Shown in pieces: positions 44,972 through 56,900 of a stretch of 64,000 bases of DNA. The notes beneath the pieces are model-generated. The model did no database searches. It saw only the letters and a program-made list of their open reading frames with translations, and was not told where the DNA came from. The translations under genes and the position numbers were made by a program. Within the stretch, counting starts at the first letter, position 1, and every line of letters begins with the position of its first letter. The stretch spans positions 5,022,001 through 5,086,000 of the forward strand of contig OY821751.1 in NCBI GenBank assembly GCA_963682055.1, read 5' to 3'. Source of the DNA: Primula veris (lineage: Eukaryota > Streptophyta > Magnoliopsida > Ericales > Primulaceae).

Positions 44972-47452
44972 ATATATTTTTTCCCTTTTTAATACCTTGT
45001 ACTTCTTTTTTAATTCTTTAAGTTTAATACAACTATTTGTGCACGTATATGTGAATTATTAAAATAGACAATCAAGTCAATCCAAATGCTAATCTGTGGG
45101 GTTAAGTTCTTTAATTGTAATTGTTGAGCTGGGAAAATATAAACAAGGGATAAAACAATTCATTTTTTTCTTACTAGATTCATGAATATAGCCTCGCTTA
45201 GTCGCTCTCAAAGATATTTCTTCATTTTATTCGGGTTTTATATCTTTTTTTACCTTCGTTTATTCATTTTTTTTCCTGTTTTGTACATTGGTTTCTTGAT
45301 TTATTTATTTTTTTACCATAGTTATCTATTTTTTATTTTTTTGTCTAAAACTAAGGTATAAAAATTAAAAACCAAGGTACAAAAAAGAAAAATTAAGAAA
45401 TAAATGTACAAAAACGAAATAAAAGTAGAAACCATGGTACAATTATTTTGTTAAGAAACCGAGGTACAAAACGAGAAAAAATAATAAACAAAGGTACGAA
45501 AAGTTAATAAACTCATTTTATTCCCATGTTCACTAGTTGGATTTATTATATTGTTCTCTTAAGAACCAATTTTTTTTTAAACTGCCTTAAAATGAAATCA
45601 TGGAGCTAATTAGCTTTGGTAGTGGCTAATAAATAAGTACATATTGTCTTCATCGAGACGTTTTAATTTTGAACAACAAATAATAATTTGATCCTCGATG
45701 TGCCACTTGCGAGACCATGTTCATTCAACCAACATACATTTAACATTTTTTCAGATAAATCATTCATGTCAAATTAATTTCGAAAATATACACTATTATT
45801 GGATGCTAACCTATGGAGGCTAATTTTTAATTAGTCACTTGAAATATTTGCAAATTTCAAGTGATATTCTTGTTTGATTTTACCCACTTGTCCACTTGAC
45901 AACATGTACTAAAGTCATAGCCTCATGGCAATTAGGCAATAATAATCACCACATATTAAACCTACAATAATGCATATCTCAAAATTAAATATATATCTAT
46001 ACTATTACTTTATGTCAACATCTCTTATAAAGCCTTAAAATAACTATTTACAAAAAAAACTCTTCAATTACACAAATTGTAAATAAAATAAATATTAAAT
46101 AAAACTGCTATGTTATGTTACCTGTCATCACACTTTCAAATTCATTTGTCTCTCCCCTCTTCTCTCTCCTCTTCTCTTCTATCTCTCCAATTTTTTTACT
46201 ATTCCAGGTATGAAATTTTATTTTTTTTCCAATAATATTATTGTTATTAATTTATGTGATTTCAATTTTATGGTTGTCAAGTTTATATTCGATTTAATTA
46301 ATATATATGAATATAGGTTATCGTCAGACCAACGCATCACGTAGACAGGTTCGCTAGTCTACTTTAATACAAACTTACAAAGTCATGAAATGTCAAAACT
46401 CATGAAATATATGCCATTTGGAGCTCCTCCTACGCAATTGGAAGTTACAGCCTCATTCAGACAAAAACAAAAAGGAAAAATGGAATTCATTATTTAGGAA
46501 AAGATAAACATTTGTCAAGATTTTAACTCGCGAAACAAACTATTGAAAGAAAATAATGTTTTATGTGGGTGAATAATCAATAACCGACGTCTTTTGGTAG
46601 ACAATCAATGCGCATGTAGAAACGCTTTGTCCATGCAGTGCCGAATACTTGCCTCAGTTTCGGTGAAGAGTGTGGCTCAACTAACAGAGAAGAGTTATAG
46701 GGAATCGATTCCTCCAACACCAACGACTATATAAAAACTTGTTAGCATATTGTTTACGAGTGTTAATTTAGATGGGGAGTGCACTGTTTGTTTGCTGAGA
46801 ATGACATGTCAAGTTTATGGGTGTGAGTTTAGACGTGGTGTATAAAATTTAAATATAAATAAAAGAAGAAATAAAACATTACCATGAAAAATTCATTCAT
46901 TAATAATAAATGGAATCCTACTTCAACAACAAAATAAATAAATTCATGATTTAAAAATATTTTACATTTATAAGTTGTTTAACAATGAATTTAACTATTT
47001 TAAAACAATGTGTATTTATTTATGAATTAAAAACTTGTTTTAATTTTTTTTATTGAACAATTGAGCGGAAGTGGAACCAACACAGAGATAACGGGACAAG
47101 AAGTAAGAGATATAATCAAAAAACCAACATCTCGTCGCACACATAACAACAATCTGAATATATAAAATTGGTCAATTGGGTTTAGCGGTGCTTCGCCTTC
47201 CGCAAACCAAACCCTTAACACATGATATTACGAAAACCTACTGGTACCCTTGGAAATTATAATTTTCTTTTTACAAATAACCCACATGAAATATAAGTTA
47301 TGCAATCAAACGATGAGTGATTATATAATCATCCTTTACAAAAAAAAAAAACCTAACCTATTTTAAGTATTTGGACGAAATGTATGTAAACTTACGAAAA
47401 GTGGTAGTTTGAGGGTTTAAAAAAATAAGTTGCTAGTTTAGAGGCCAAAATC
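44972..47452. other. Intergenic, no gene seen
   Basis: AT-rich, with runs of aaggtac(a/g)aaa at 45350-45500 and a CT-rich tract at 46140-46200 (ctctcccctcttctctct). The latter resembles a 5' leader, but no convincing ORF follows. Confidence 0.4.
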
Positions 47453-48190
47453 TTAGTAAGTAAATAGATACTCAAGGGTGCAAAACCAATACTACAATAC
47501 TAAACATTTTTACCGTTCATGAAGTAGAATGGCAAGGTTCCATAATTAATAGGGGTTTATTTGTAAATCACATGTACTTTTTAGGCGTTATTTTCACTTT
47601 ACAGACGACAGTGTACATTGTACGATGTGGTAATTTCATATTAGTCACAATTTTGATACTTAATCACTAAAAAGTCACACATTAATGTTTGTATCCCCAA
47701 TAAGTCACATTTTTTTTTTAAAATTCAACTAATTTACAAAATTGTCATTATAGCAACATAGAAATGATCATTTATCTCTTTAAAAATAAAAAAAAAACTA
47801 TATATGAAAAAAAAATCGAAATTACAAAAAAAAAAATTAGCAAAAATTAAGAAAACTCACTTTTCTCAACAAAAAAATAAAATAAAATAGTTTTTTCACG
47901 AATTTTTTTCGAAATTATCATTTATCTCTTAGTAAGTAAATAGATACTCAAGGGTGCAAAACCAATACTACAATACTAAACATTTTTACCGTTCATGAAG
48001 TAGAATTGATAGGTTCCACAATTAGCAGGGATTATTTGTAAATCACATATACTTCTTAGGCGTTATTTTCACTTTAGCAACGACAGTGTACATTATACAA
48101 TACAAGGTACTAACTACTAAACATCTTTTAACCCGTTTACGAAGTATAATTGGAAATTTCATAGTTAGTAGGGTTATTTATAAAACGTGT
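47453..48190. repeat. Direct repeats, two good copies and one diverged
   Basis: The block agtaagtaaatagatactca...ccgttcatgaagtagaat...ggcgttattttcacttta at 47453-47625 recurs at 47929-48100. A shorter diverged copy lies at 48112-48190, and a tail fragment (ttataattaacaggggg...tattttcactttata) at 48950-49020, just upstream of the kinase gene. Probably debris of one transposon family. Confidence 0.7.
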
Positions 48191-49022
48191 TACTTTCACT
48201 TTACATAACCATTTCTCTCTTGTTTCTCTATTACACACTCTCTTTTTCTATATATACTAGCAGACCGACCCACGTGCGTGGTACAACATATATATATATA
48301 TATATATGTATTATAATAATTTCTAAAAATCGCAATAAAGGAAAATAATGCAAAAAAAAAGAGAGAGAGTGAAATTGAATACACATGGTCTGTTTTGAGA
48401 GGGAAGGGTGGTTGTATATAAAATATAATGAATGAAATGGAGAATGAGACATGGTTGATGCCAGCGAACTCAGGTTAATACATTTTCTTTTTATAATTTA
48501 TTTTGTAAATAATAAATGAAGAATAATAATAATTATTTTGTAAATAATAATCAACAAAAGTTTAGCCTGTCAAATTTTACTTTTTTTCAAAAATACTCCA
48601 ACTCTATTTTAATAATTACTAATGTAGCCAATCTAATTAAATAACAATTTGTCCTCACTATATTTTTCTAATTATGGATATAGACTAAATTAATTAATAA
48701 TTCGTTTTAACCTGCATAACTACAATAAATGATACCAAATCTGAATATTATGTTCAAAATAAAACATATTACGATATTTATACTATTACGTGTCTCACAC
48801 GCAACGCGTGTATACCTTTTACTAATATATATATATATATACATATGGACATTCGAAGACGAAGCTAGCTTATCGCCTAATCTGGTCTAATCCTGCTTAA
48901 TCAACCTCTAATCACCTAATTTCGCTTAATCTACTTAATTATTAATTGCAAGTTTTTATAATTAACAGGGGGCTATTTGTAATACACCCATACTCCACAA
49001 GCTTTATTTTCACTTTATACCC

Positions 49023-49024
<2 letters not shown>

Positions 49025-49081
<57 letters not shown>

Positions 49082-49132
49082 GATATATATATACGTATAC
49101 ATATACATACACATATAGATATATAGATACAT
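49025..49132. repeat. (TC)n(TA)n microsatellite before the CTR1-like start codon
   Basis: About 17 TC followed by TA-rich repeats (tatatatat, tatacatatacatac) run right up to the ATG at 49133. TC-rich tracts are common in plant 5' leaders, so this is likely promoter or 5' UTR. Confidence 0.8.
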
Positions 49133-49891
49133 ATGGAGCGGCGATCGGACTACACGATCCTCCCCCAAATTCCGCCACCGGCGGAGGCGGCGGCAAACCG
49201 GCCGTCGAGCGGCAGCAGCTTTGCGGACGAGAGCTCAGTCTCGTCCTCCGATCACTATGCTGCCTATAACACCGCCTCGGCCTTGGCGAAGAGCTGGGCT
49301 CAGCAGACTGAGGAAGGATACAGGCTCCAGCTCGCACTCGCCCTCAGGCTATCCGACGATGCCACATGTGCGGACGATCCTGGGTTCCTGGATCCCTTGA
49401 CTGATGACGTGGCGGGGAGGAGTGTGGGTGGGGGGTCTCCGGAGGTTCTTTCGCATCGGTTTTGGGTGAGATTTGTCACCTTTTGTTTTAATTGGGGCTG
49501 TTTTGGTAATTTATAGAATTAGCTGAACTAATTTGATAATCATTTCCCCCTCTCTCTCTCTCTCTAAATCTTATCCCTCTATATATATGTACACATACAA
49601 ACAAACACACACACACACAATGGCTGAGCAAAACACCGGAAAAACCGAACCGAACCGATAGAACCGAAAAAGACCGAAAAAACGAACGAAAAAACTTCGG
49701 CTCGGTTTCGGTTTTCAATAAAACCGAACCGAAAAAGACCGAAAAAACCCGAAAAATAACCGAAAAACCGAAAACCCCCGAAACTGGACCGAAAAACCCG
49801 GTCCGGTTTGATCCAAAAAATAAAAAGACCGAAACCGAAAAATATGCTCGGTTTCGGTTTTGCTAAAAACCGAACCGAACCCAGCCCTATG

Positions 49892-49934
<43 letters not shown>

Positions 49935-52900
49935 CGTAGCTGAACTTATTTGATAATCAGAAAAGTCAGTTCATTGTGTTTCTGCTCCGGAGGTGCTTTT
50001 GAATCAGTTTTGGGTAGGGATTTTGTAACCTTTTGTTTTACTTGGGGCATTTTTGGAAATATGATTGAATTAAGTGGACTAATTTGATAATTAGAGAAAA
50101 CTACTATTTAAACGTTATGTTTTAATTAGGGAATTTATTGTTGATTTAGAGAAGCGAAATGTGCACTAATATGTATACATAGAGCTCTCTGGCGATGCCA
50201 CCTGTGCCTGATGAGATGGCGGTACGGTCGGGAGTGTTTCCGTTCCGGAAGTGCTTTCGCATCGGTTTTGGGTAGGGGTTTTGTAACTTTTGTTTCACGT
50301 GGGGCATTTTTGGAAATCTGATTGAATTAGGTGGACTGATTTGATAATTAGAGAAAAATACTATTTAAACGTTTTGTTTTAATTAGGGAATTTATTGTTG
50401 ATTAAGAGAAGCGAAATGTGCACTAATATGTATACATAGAGCTCTCTGGCGATGCCACCTGTGCCTGATGAGATGGCGGTACGGTCGGGAGTGTTTCCGT
50501 TCCGGAAGTGCTTTCGCATCGGTTTTGGGTAGGGGTTTTGTAACTTTTGTTTCACGTGGGGCATTTTTGGAAATCTGATTGAATTAGGTGGACTGATTTG
50601 ATAATTAGAGAAAAATACTATTTAAACGTTTTGTTTTAATTAGGGAATTTATTGTTGATTTAGAGAAGCGAAATGTGCACTAATATGTATACATAGAGCT
50701 CTCTGGCGATGCCACCTGTGCCTGATGAGATGGTGGTACGGTCGGGAGTGTTTCCGTTCCGGAAGTGCTTTCGCATCGGTTTTGGGTAGGGGTTTTGTAA
50801 CTTTTGTTTCACGTGGGGCATTTTTGGAAATCTGATTGAATTAGTTGGACTGATTTGATAATTAGAGAAAAATACTATTTAAACGTTTTGTTTTAATTAG
50901 GGAATTTATTGTTGATTTAGAGAAGCGAAATGTGCACTAATATGTATACATAGAGCTCTCTGGCGATGCCACCTGTGCCTGATGAGATGGCGGTACGGTC
51001 GGGAGTGTTTCCGTTCCGGAAGTGCTTTCGCATCGGTTTTGGGTAGGGGTTTTGTAACTTTTGTTTCACGTGGGGCATTTTTGGAAATCTGATTGAATTA
51101 GGTGGACTGATTTGATAATTAGAGAAAAATACTATTTAAACGTTTTGTTTTAATTAGGGAATTTATTGTTGATTTAGAGAAGCGAAATGTGCACTAATAT
51201 GTATACATAGAGCTCTCTGGCGATGCCACCTGTGCCTGATGAGATGGCGGTACGGTCGGGAGTGTTTCCGTTCGGGAAGTGCTTTCGCATAGGTTTTGGG
51301 TAGGGGTTTTGTAACTTTTGTTTTACTTGGGGCTGTTTTGGAAATTTGATTGAAGTAGCTGGACTAATTTGAGAATTAGAGAAAACTCCTGTTTAGGAGT
51401 TTTGTTTTAGTTAGGTATATATTGCTTTGCGGACGAGAGCTCGAGCTCTCTCTCCTCCTGCAATCACTACGCCGCCTATAACACCGCCTCTGCATCGGCA
51501 AAGAGCTGGGCTCAGCGGACGGAGGAGAGCTACAGGCTCCAGCTTGCACTCGCTATCAGGCTATCCGGCGACGCCACATGTGCAGATGATTGTAATTTAT
51601 TGGATACCCTGCCCCTTGATGACGTGGCAACACAATCTACCGCTTCGGAGGTGCTTTCTCATCGGTTTTGGGTAGGTGATTTGGTTTAATAACTAATTAG
51701 GTAATTTTTTGCGATTTTAGTTAGATAGGCCGACTTATTAGATAATCTGAATATTCGGTTGTTATGTGTTTGGCATCTGCTTTTTTGGGTCAAAAACCTG
51801 TTTTAATAATCATGAGAAAAAAGCTTGCTTCAGAGTATGTGTAGTATGTACCTGATGACATGGCGGTACGGGTGTGAGAGGGGGCGGTTCCGGAGGTACT
51901 TTCACATCCGTTTTGGTTGAGATTTGAAACTTTTGTTTTGGTTGGGGCATTTTTGGAAATTTGGTTGAATTAGCTAGACTAATTTGAGAATTAGAGAAAA
52001 CTCCTGTGTTAGGAGTTGTTTTAGTTAGGTATTTATTGCTTTGCGGATGAGAGCCCAGTCTCCTCCTCCGATCACTACGCTGTCTATAACACCGTCTTTG
52101 CCTCCGCGAAGAGCTGGGCTCAGCAGGCCGAGGAGAGCTACAGGCTCCAGCTCGCACTCAGGCTATCGGACGACGCCACATGTGCGGATGATCCTGGGTT
52201 TTTAGATCCCGTGCCCGATGACATGGCGGTACGGACTGAGGGTGTTCCTAGTGATGCTCCGGAGGTGCTTTCACATCAGTTTTGGGTGAGTTTTGTGACT
52301 TTTTGTATTACTTGGGGTAATTTTGTACGGTTTATTGAAGTGGCGGACTAATTTGATAATCAGAAAAGTCTGTTCACTGTGTTTCTATTCCAGAGGTGCT
52401 TTTGCATTGGTTTTGGGTAGGATTTTTGTTACTTTTGTTTTATATAGGGTTGTTGTGGTAATTTTTGGAATTATCTGGGCTAAAGTGAGAATCAGAGAAA
52501 ATTCAGTTCATTCTGATTTGGAAATGTGATTAAATTGGCTGACTTTATGAGAATTAGAGAAAACTCCTAAATACTAGGAGTTTTGATACTTTTGATTTAC
52601 TTGGGGATATTTTGGAAATTTGATTGAATTAGCTGGACTAATTTGATAATTAGAAAAAAACCCTTCTATTTAGTAGTTTTGTTCTGTTTAGGGATTTATT
52701 GGGATTTGAAATAGATAAGCTGACTTATTCTGATAATAAGAAAAGTCGGTTATTGTATTATTGTTACTCTAATTTATCTCCATAGTGATCTCATTGTTGT
52801 ATGTAGTGTAAAAACATTAGGGCATTTTTTGTTGATTTAGAGAAGCAAAATATACCCTAATTTGATTACATACTGTATATATAGCTATAGGAAGCAGCTT

Positions 52901-53951
52901 CGCCGACGAGAGCTCAGTCTCCTCCTCTGATCACTACGCCGCCTTTAACACCGCTTCGGCGTCGGCAAAGAGCTGGGCTCAGCAGACCGAGGAGAGCTAC
53001 AGGCTCCAGCTGGCACTCGCGTTGAGGCTATCCGACGAGGCCACGTGTGCCGGCGATCTTGGGTTTTTAGATCCCCTGCCTGGCGACGTGGCAGAGAGGG
53101 AAGTTGGGGGGTTTCCGGAGGTGCTTTCACATCGGTTTTGGGTAGGTTTTTGTTACTTTTTGGTTTGCTTGGGGTAAATTTGGAAATTTATTGAAGTAGC
53201 TGGACTAATTTGAGAATTAGGACAAACCTTCTATATAGTAGTTTTGTTCTGTTTAGGGACTTATTGGGATTTGAAATAGATAAGCTGACTTATTCTGATA
53301 ATAAGAAAAGTCGATTATTGTATTATTGTTACTCAGTTACTCTAATTCATCTCCATAGTGATCTCATTGTTGTCTATGGTGTAAAAACATTAGGGCATTT
53401 TTTGTTGATTTAGAGAAGCAAAATATCCCCCAATTTGAATAGATACTATATATATATAGCTATAGGAAGCAGCTTCGCTGACGAGAGTTGAGTCTCCACC
53501 TCCGATCACTACGCCGCCTATAACACCGCTTCGGCCTCGGCAAAGAGCTGGGCTCAGCAGACGGAGGAGGGATACAGACTCCAGCTCGCACTTGCCCTCC
53601 GGCTATCGGACCACGCCACGTGTGCGGACGATTGTAATTTCTTGGATCTCGTGCCTGGTGACGTGGCGGGGGTGTCTCCGGATGTCTTTCACATCGATTT
53701 TGGGTGAGATTTGTTACTTTTGTTTTAATTGGGGGTGTTTTGGAAATTTATAGAATTAGCTGGTCTAATTTGATAATTAGACTAGTCGGTTCATTCTGTT
53801 TTTGATAATTAGTCGGTTCATTCTGTTTCTATTCCGCAGGTGCTTTCACATCGGTTTTGGGTGAGATTTGTTACTTTTTGTTTTGCTTGGGGGTGTTTTG
53901 GAAATTTGGTTGAATTAACTGGACTAATTTGATAATCATCTCCCTCTCTCC

Positions 53952-53985
<34 letters not shown>

Positions 53986-56900
53986 GTATATATATATACG
54001 ACACATTATATAGCTGGACTTGTTTGTCAATTAGAGAAAACTCCCATTTAGGAGTTTTGTTTTAATTAGTGACATATTATGATATTTATTAGATAAGCTG
54101 ACTTGTTTAATAATTAGGGAAGTTGGATATTGTTCTCCTAGTAAGTCACAAAAATTGTGTCAGAATTGATTCCTGAATTTTCTGAAAGAAAGAATAATGC
54201 ATTGGTGGAGCTTGCCTTGCTGTTTTACTGGGTTTTCAGAAAAAGTGGATTCGCGCCTTAGTGTTGTTATAGACTGTTGGAGTACTTTGTTTAGTATGTT
54301 GTTTTTGCTTTTTCTAAACTGCTACTGCCATTCTAATAAGATTGTATATATAGATTGACATATGACGTCTAACAATTTTCCTCGTTGCAGTTATCCAAAC
54401 GTCTAACAATTTAGTTATCTAAATTTGCACCATCCAACATCCTATTTGGAATCTATGCTTATGATTTTTCTCCTTTTTCCCGTGTCATAAAAATATACTG
54501 TATTGACATTTAGCTTCGACTGGTTTAATTAATTAATAAATCTACCATGCATCAGGTGAACGGGTGCCTATCATACTCTGACAGAGTTTCTGACGGTTTC
54601 TATTTAATTCATGGGATGGATCCCTACATATGGAGTGTGTGCACTGATATACAAGAAAATGGACGGATCCCTTCAATTAATTCACTAAAGGCCATCAACC
54701 CCAGAACAGACTCATCAATTGAAGTAGTCATTATTGATAGATTTAGCGATCCTAGCTTACGAGAATTGCAGAATAGGATGCAAAGTGTCTCCAACAGTTG
54801 TATCACTACACAAGAAGTTGTGGACCAGCTTGCGAAAATTGTTTGCAATTGCATGGGGTAGGTTTTTTGGCATATGGTAGTAGGTGAATTGTAAATAACC
54901 CTTGTATACATGGGTGGTTTGCAAATAACCTCCACATACTTCAGATACTTACAATTTAACCACATGTACTTTATTAGTTCTGCAGCCAACCCATGTCCGA
55001 ATAAAATTAAATAAATTTTCCCTTGGTTTGCCGTCTGGTACTAATTTTTTTTTGTTTCATGTATATTGTCGATATCTATGCGGTGTAAGCAGTGAAACAC
55101 GGTTTGGCACTATATCTTTGCAAGAACCTACTTTTCTGCTTTCATAGATTCTTTTAGGTAAATTTGCATAAAGTGACTTTTTCAAAATGACAACACTCTT
55201 AGACGCATATTTATAAACAAAAGAAAAAAGTCTTAACTCAAGACAAAGAACTGAAGAGTTGTACAAATCTAAAATTGGATGTGGGGCTGATTGAAACACT
55301 TATATAGTACATTGGGTCTATTTGCAAAACACCAACAGTACATTTTTTTTTTCATTTCGCCATTATTTTTTGTTGGTTAATGGTAAGTAAAAACATTAAA
55401 ACTTATGTATATAACTAAGTTCTATTGCTGCCACAAGGGGTGTTGCTTCGACTGGAGAAGATGTCTTTGTTCCTATTTGGAAGGACTGTTGCAACAGCCT
55501 TAAGGAATGCTTAGGATCCGTTGTGATTCCTATTGGAAGCCTTTCAGTTGGTCTTTGCAGGCATCGTGCTCTACTTTTTAAAGTATGCTTATTCAGTTAA
55601 ACTTAAAATTTTTTTATCAAGACCTTGAGTATTTGTTTTTATTTTTTTCAGTTTTGAAATATGCAGGTGCTGGCTGACTCAATTGATTTACCTTGCCGTA
55701 TTGCCAAGGGTTGTAAATATTGTTCTAGAGGTGACGCTGCCTCTTGTCTAGTGCGAGTTGATGTAGACAGGTAACATTTTTACAATATTGAAAACTTCTA
55801 ACGATTCATACTAAGACCTTGCTTGGTTGCGGCTAGTAAGCTCAGCTAATTATATATTTGAAAAGTTGTGCTGTTAATGGCTGACGAGCTTAAGAGCCGA
55901 CCTTGCCTGTTTTTTCTGGCCTGAATGGGCTAGAATCTCTAAAAGTGCTTAAAAGTTGCATCCAGACAAGCCCTAACCTTTTCATTTGAATATTGCATTC
56001 TGATAATGTGGTCATTGAATGATCATTAGAGGTGCGCTGCACCAGGTTGAAGTTATTCTTATTTGGGTCATGTATCGATTTCTGGCCTTTCAGCAGTCTC
56101 TTTTGTGTAAAAGTTGCTGTTTAGTTTTTTTATGAATTCAAAAGATGAACTATGGTAAAGGTTATAGGGAAATACTGTTACTTGTCTGGGTTAGATTTAG
56201 ATTTTTTCTGTTACAACTTATAATCTAGCGTATTCGTGAGCAATTATATGTCAGTTTTATCCCGATCTTCAAAACTAGCTGTAACAATTTTTTTCTTCTT
56301 AAAGTAGGAGTATAATTACCGAAAATTGAAAAGGTGGAAACTAACTGATGTAACTGAGAGCGACCTAAGAGTTTAATAAAATATATGAAATAACGTAAAG
56401 TGAGACGATCATTCTCTTAATGACAATTAAAGTTACATGTTATAAGAGAAATCAGTAGAATCGACTAGGAAAATAGAGAGTGGAGGAAAGAAAGGGGATA
56501 CACCCTAAATCCATAGCGTGCCTTGAATTGGACTCAAGGAGAACTATGAAGAAGAAAAAAATTGCGAAATCCTGGAGTGATAGAATAAAAAATTGCCAGA
56601 AACTGTTTTTATTTTGTTCCTGATCTCCATTAATCTGTCAGCATAGCCTTTATATTCAGATAAACTGCTTACAACTGGAAAATATTCAGAAACTACTGCC
56701 TATCATCCAGAAGTAACACCTTCTTACGGATTTGCCAGGGAGTTTCTTGTTGATTTAATGGGGAAACCGGGTTTTTTATCTGCACCTGATTCTGTATTAA
56801 ATGGCCCTTCTACAATCTCAGTTTCTACCCCATTGCGGTTCCCAATATTCAATCAAGTTGAACCTTCAGTTGATTTCAAGTCGCTGGCGCAAAAGTATTT

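Noticed and set aside
46140..46330. CT-rich leader as the start of a gene
   Set aside because: No ORF or homologous exon follows within several kilobases.
48942..49921. Minus ORFs rich in repeats (48942-49337, 49579-49917, 49715-49921)
   Set aside because: They are translations of microsatellites and the CCGAA element or the antisense of CTR1-like exon 1.
51424..53703. Exon-1 copies as separate kinase genes
   Set aside because: None has its own start codon context or kinase exons; they all lie within intron 1 of one gene.
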